A stretch of 64,000 nucleotides of DNA, from the NCBI RefSeq assembly GCF_011764545.1, contig NZ_AP022870.1, forward strand, positions 3,456,001 to 3,520,000, in the 5' to 3' direction. The notes under the pieces were generated by a model. It did no database searches and was not told the DNA's origin. It was given only the letters and a program-made list of their open reading frames with translations. Both the position numbers and the translations under genes were made by a program. This document shows, in pieces, positions 62,580 to 64,000 of this stretch. Within the stretch, counting starts at the first letter, position 1; the number at the start of each line of letters is the position of its first letter. The stretch is from Phytohabitans flavus. GTDB taxonomy: Bacteria > Actinomycetota > Actinomycetes > Mycobacteriales > Micromonosporaceae.

Positions 62580-64000
62580 TCAGTCCACCGTCGCCGGTAC
62601 CCGCAGCTCCTCGGCGGCCCTCTCGACCGGGGCGACCGAGTGCTTCAGGCCGACCTGGACCGCGGTCACCTTGTACTCCGGGCAGTTGGTCGCCCAGTCG
62701 GAGTTTTCGGTGGTGACCACGTTCGCCCCGGTGACCGGGTGGTGGAAGGTCGTGTAGACCACCCCGACCGGCATCCGGTCGGACAGCACCGCTCGCAGCG
62801 AGGTCGCACCGACCCGGCTGGACAGGGTGACCTCGTCGCCGTCGCCGATGCCGCGGACCTCCGCGTCGTGCGGGTGGATCTCGAGCACGTCCTCCGGATG
62901 CCAGGCCACGTTTTGGGTGCGCCGGGTCTGCGCCCCGACGTTGTACTGGCTGAGGATCCGCCCGGTCGTCAGGATCAGCGGGAACTTGCGGGTACTGCGC
63001 TCCCGCGTCGGGACGAACGGCGTCTGCACGAACCGGCCCTTACCCCGCACGAAGCCGTCCATGTGCATGATCGGCGTACCCTCGGGCGCCTTCTCGTCGC
63101 AGGGCCACTGCACGCTGCCGAGCTTGTCGAGCTTTTCGAAGGAGACACCGGAGAACGTCGGGGTGAGCGCGGCGATCTCGGCCATGATCTCGCGCGGGTG
63201 GTCGTACCGCATGGGGTAGCCCATCGCCTGCGCGATCTCCGCCACGATCTCCCACTCGTGCTTGCCGGTCTTGGGCGCCATCACCGGCCGGACCCGGTTG
63301 ATCCGGCGCTCCGCGTTGGTGAACGTGCCGTCCTTTTCCAGGAACGAGGTGCCCGGCAGGAAGACGTGGGCGAACTTGGCCGTCTCGTTGAGGAACAGGT
63401 CCTGCACCACGACGAGCTCCATCGCCCGCAGCGCCGCGGTGACGTGCTTGGTGTTGGGGTCGGACTGGGCGATGTCCTCGCCTTGCACGAAGATCGCCCG
63501 GAAGCTGCCCTCGATGGCGGCGTCGAACATGTTCGGGATCCGCAGCCCCGGCTCGGGCAGCAGGCTGCTCCCCCACATGTCCTCGAAGACCGCGCGTACG
63601 GCGTCGTCGGAAACGTGCCGGTAGCCGGGCAGCTCGTGCGGGAACGAGCCCATGTCGCAGGAGCCCTGCACGTTGTTCTGGCCGCGCAGCGGGTTGACGC
63701 CGACGCCCTCCCGGCCGATGTTGCCGGTGGCCATGGCGAGGTTCGCCATCCCCATCACCATCGTCGAGCCCTGGCTGTGCTCGGTGACGCCGAGGCCGTA
63801 GTAGATCGCGCCGTTGCCCCCGGTCGCGTACAGCCGGGCCGCCGCGCGCAGCTCCTCGGCCGGCACCCCGGTGAGCTCCTCGACCGCCTCCGGGCTGTTT
63901 TCGGGGCGGGCGATGAACTCCGCCCATCCGTCGAAGTCCTCGCAGCGTTGCGCCACGAACTCCTGGTCGACAAGGCCTTCGGTGAGCACGACGTGGGCCA
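62580..64000 (-). CDS. Molybdenum formate dehydrogenase alpha subunit, C-terminal part (runs off the window)
   Basis: The last 473 or so residues of a large molybdopterin oxidoreductase; the start lies beyond base 64000. It has the molybdopterin-binding blocks YYGLGVTEHSQGSTMVMGMANLAMATGNIGREGVGVNPLRGQNNVQGSCDMG, GEDIAQSDPN, DLFLNETAKFAHVFLPGTSFLEKDGTFTNAERRINRVRP, and the C-terminal cap domain (LILTTGRILSQYNVGAQTRRT..HPEDVLEIHPHDAEVRGIGDGDEVTLSSR). The active-site Cys or Sec and iron-sulfur domains are not in view. With FdsD and FdhD it forms a second, molybdenum-based formate oxidation route. Confidence 0.93.
   Translation of the reverse strand, partial: AHVVLTEGLVDQEFVAQRCEDFDGWAEFIARPENSPEAVEELTGVPAEELRAAARLYATGGNGAIYYGLGVTEHSQGSTMVMGMANLAMATGNIGREGVGVNPLRGQNNVQGSCDMGSFPHELPGYRHVSDDAVRAVFEDMWGSSLLPEPGLRIPNMFDAAIEGSFRAIFVQGEDIAQSDPNTKHVTAALRAMELVVVQDLFLNETAKFAHVFLPGTSFLEKDGTFTNAERRINRVRPVMAPKTGKHEWEIVAEIAQAMGYPMRYDHPREIMAEIAALTPTFSGVSFEKLDKLGSVQWPCDEKAPEGTPIMHMDGFVRGKGRFVQTPFVPTRERSTRKFPLILTTGRILSQYNVGAQTRRTQNVAWHPEDVLEIHPHDAEVRGIGDGDEVTLSSRVGATSLRAVLSDRMPVGVVYTTFHHPVTGANVVTTENSDWATNCPEYKVTAVQVGLKHSVAPVERAAEELRVPATVD

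Overview
The window is high-GC DNA with dense gene packing, many ATGA stop/start overlaps and many GTG starts. It carries a GlnR-type regulator, a DUF222/HNH protein, a secreted AA10 monooxygenase and abundant FCD-type GntR, LysR, TetR and LuxR regulators. This points to a filamentous actinomycete; a Micromonosporaceae-like relative is my best guess, with low certainty below the phylum. No rRNA, tRNA, CRISPR array or phage module was seen.

Region 1 (79-11,371) is a catabolic island. A rightward pair (family III CoA-transferase, Gfo/Idh/MocA dehydrogenase) diverges from an enolase-superfamily enzyme. A leftward run follows: HTD2/MaoC-type hydratase, 2-oxoacid dehydrogenase E1 beta and alpha, a lone lipoyl protein, a COG3618 amidohydrolase, a second enolase-superfamily enzyme and an MmgE/PrpD protein. 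LacI-type palindromes sit in its control regions, but no LacI gene is in the window. A DUF222/HNH gene sits inside it. Region 2 (11.4-34.0 kb) is mixed: a metallo-hydrolase lipoprotein, a 168-bp MITE-like element, an ABC exporter, a TetR/SnoaL pair, an ECF sigma factor with a membrane partner, MOSC and VOC proteins, a chitin/cellulose LPMO, a LuxR regulator, a large secreted beta-helix protein, a REC-kinase-REC-kinase hybrid with a lone receiver, GlnR, an MFS transporter, two LysR regulators, an epoxide hydrolase and a RidA protein.

Region 3 (34.7-64.0 kb) is the most coherent part and looks like an oxalate/C2-acid assimilation and formate oxidation super-cluster. It holds NAD-formate dehydrogenase, a PanE-like reductase (candidate oxalyl-CoA reductase), an aldehyde dehydrogenase, glyoxylate carboligase, a GntR regulator, a ThDP-dependent acyl-CoA lyase, formyl-CoA:oxalate CoA-transferase, two NDP-forming acyl-CoA ligases, an unusual Nramp-like transporter with a small membrane protein and TerC, FdhD, an OFA-family MFS carrier, a MoeA-like protein, tartronate semialdehyde reductase, hydroxypyruvate isomerase and a molybdenum formate dehydrogenase (delta and partial alpha). 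The inferred logic is: import oxalate, activate it to oxalyl-CoA, then either decarboxylate it to formyl-CoA and oxidise the formate, or reduce it to glyoxylate and send that through Gcl, GlxR and Hyi to glycerate. A GntR-like operator (core TTGCATACnGTA) recurs in front of four of these transcription units.

Three mosaic intergenic blocks (34.08-34.50, 41.28-42.60 and 59.10-60.62 kb) are built from the same interspersed repeat families, and single copies occur elsewhere. Twelve apparent frameshifts, each one base short in a G/C run, interrupt otherwise well-conserved genes. They look like systematic sequencing undercalls rather than gene decay, so I give merged coordinates for those genes.
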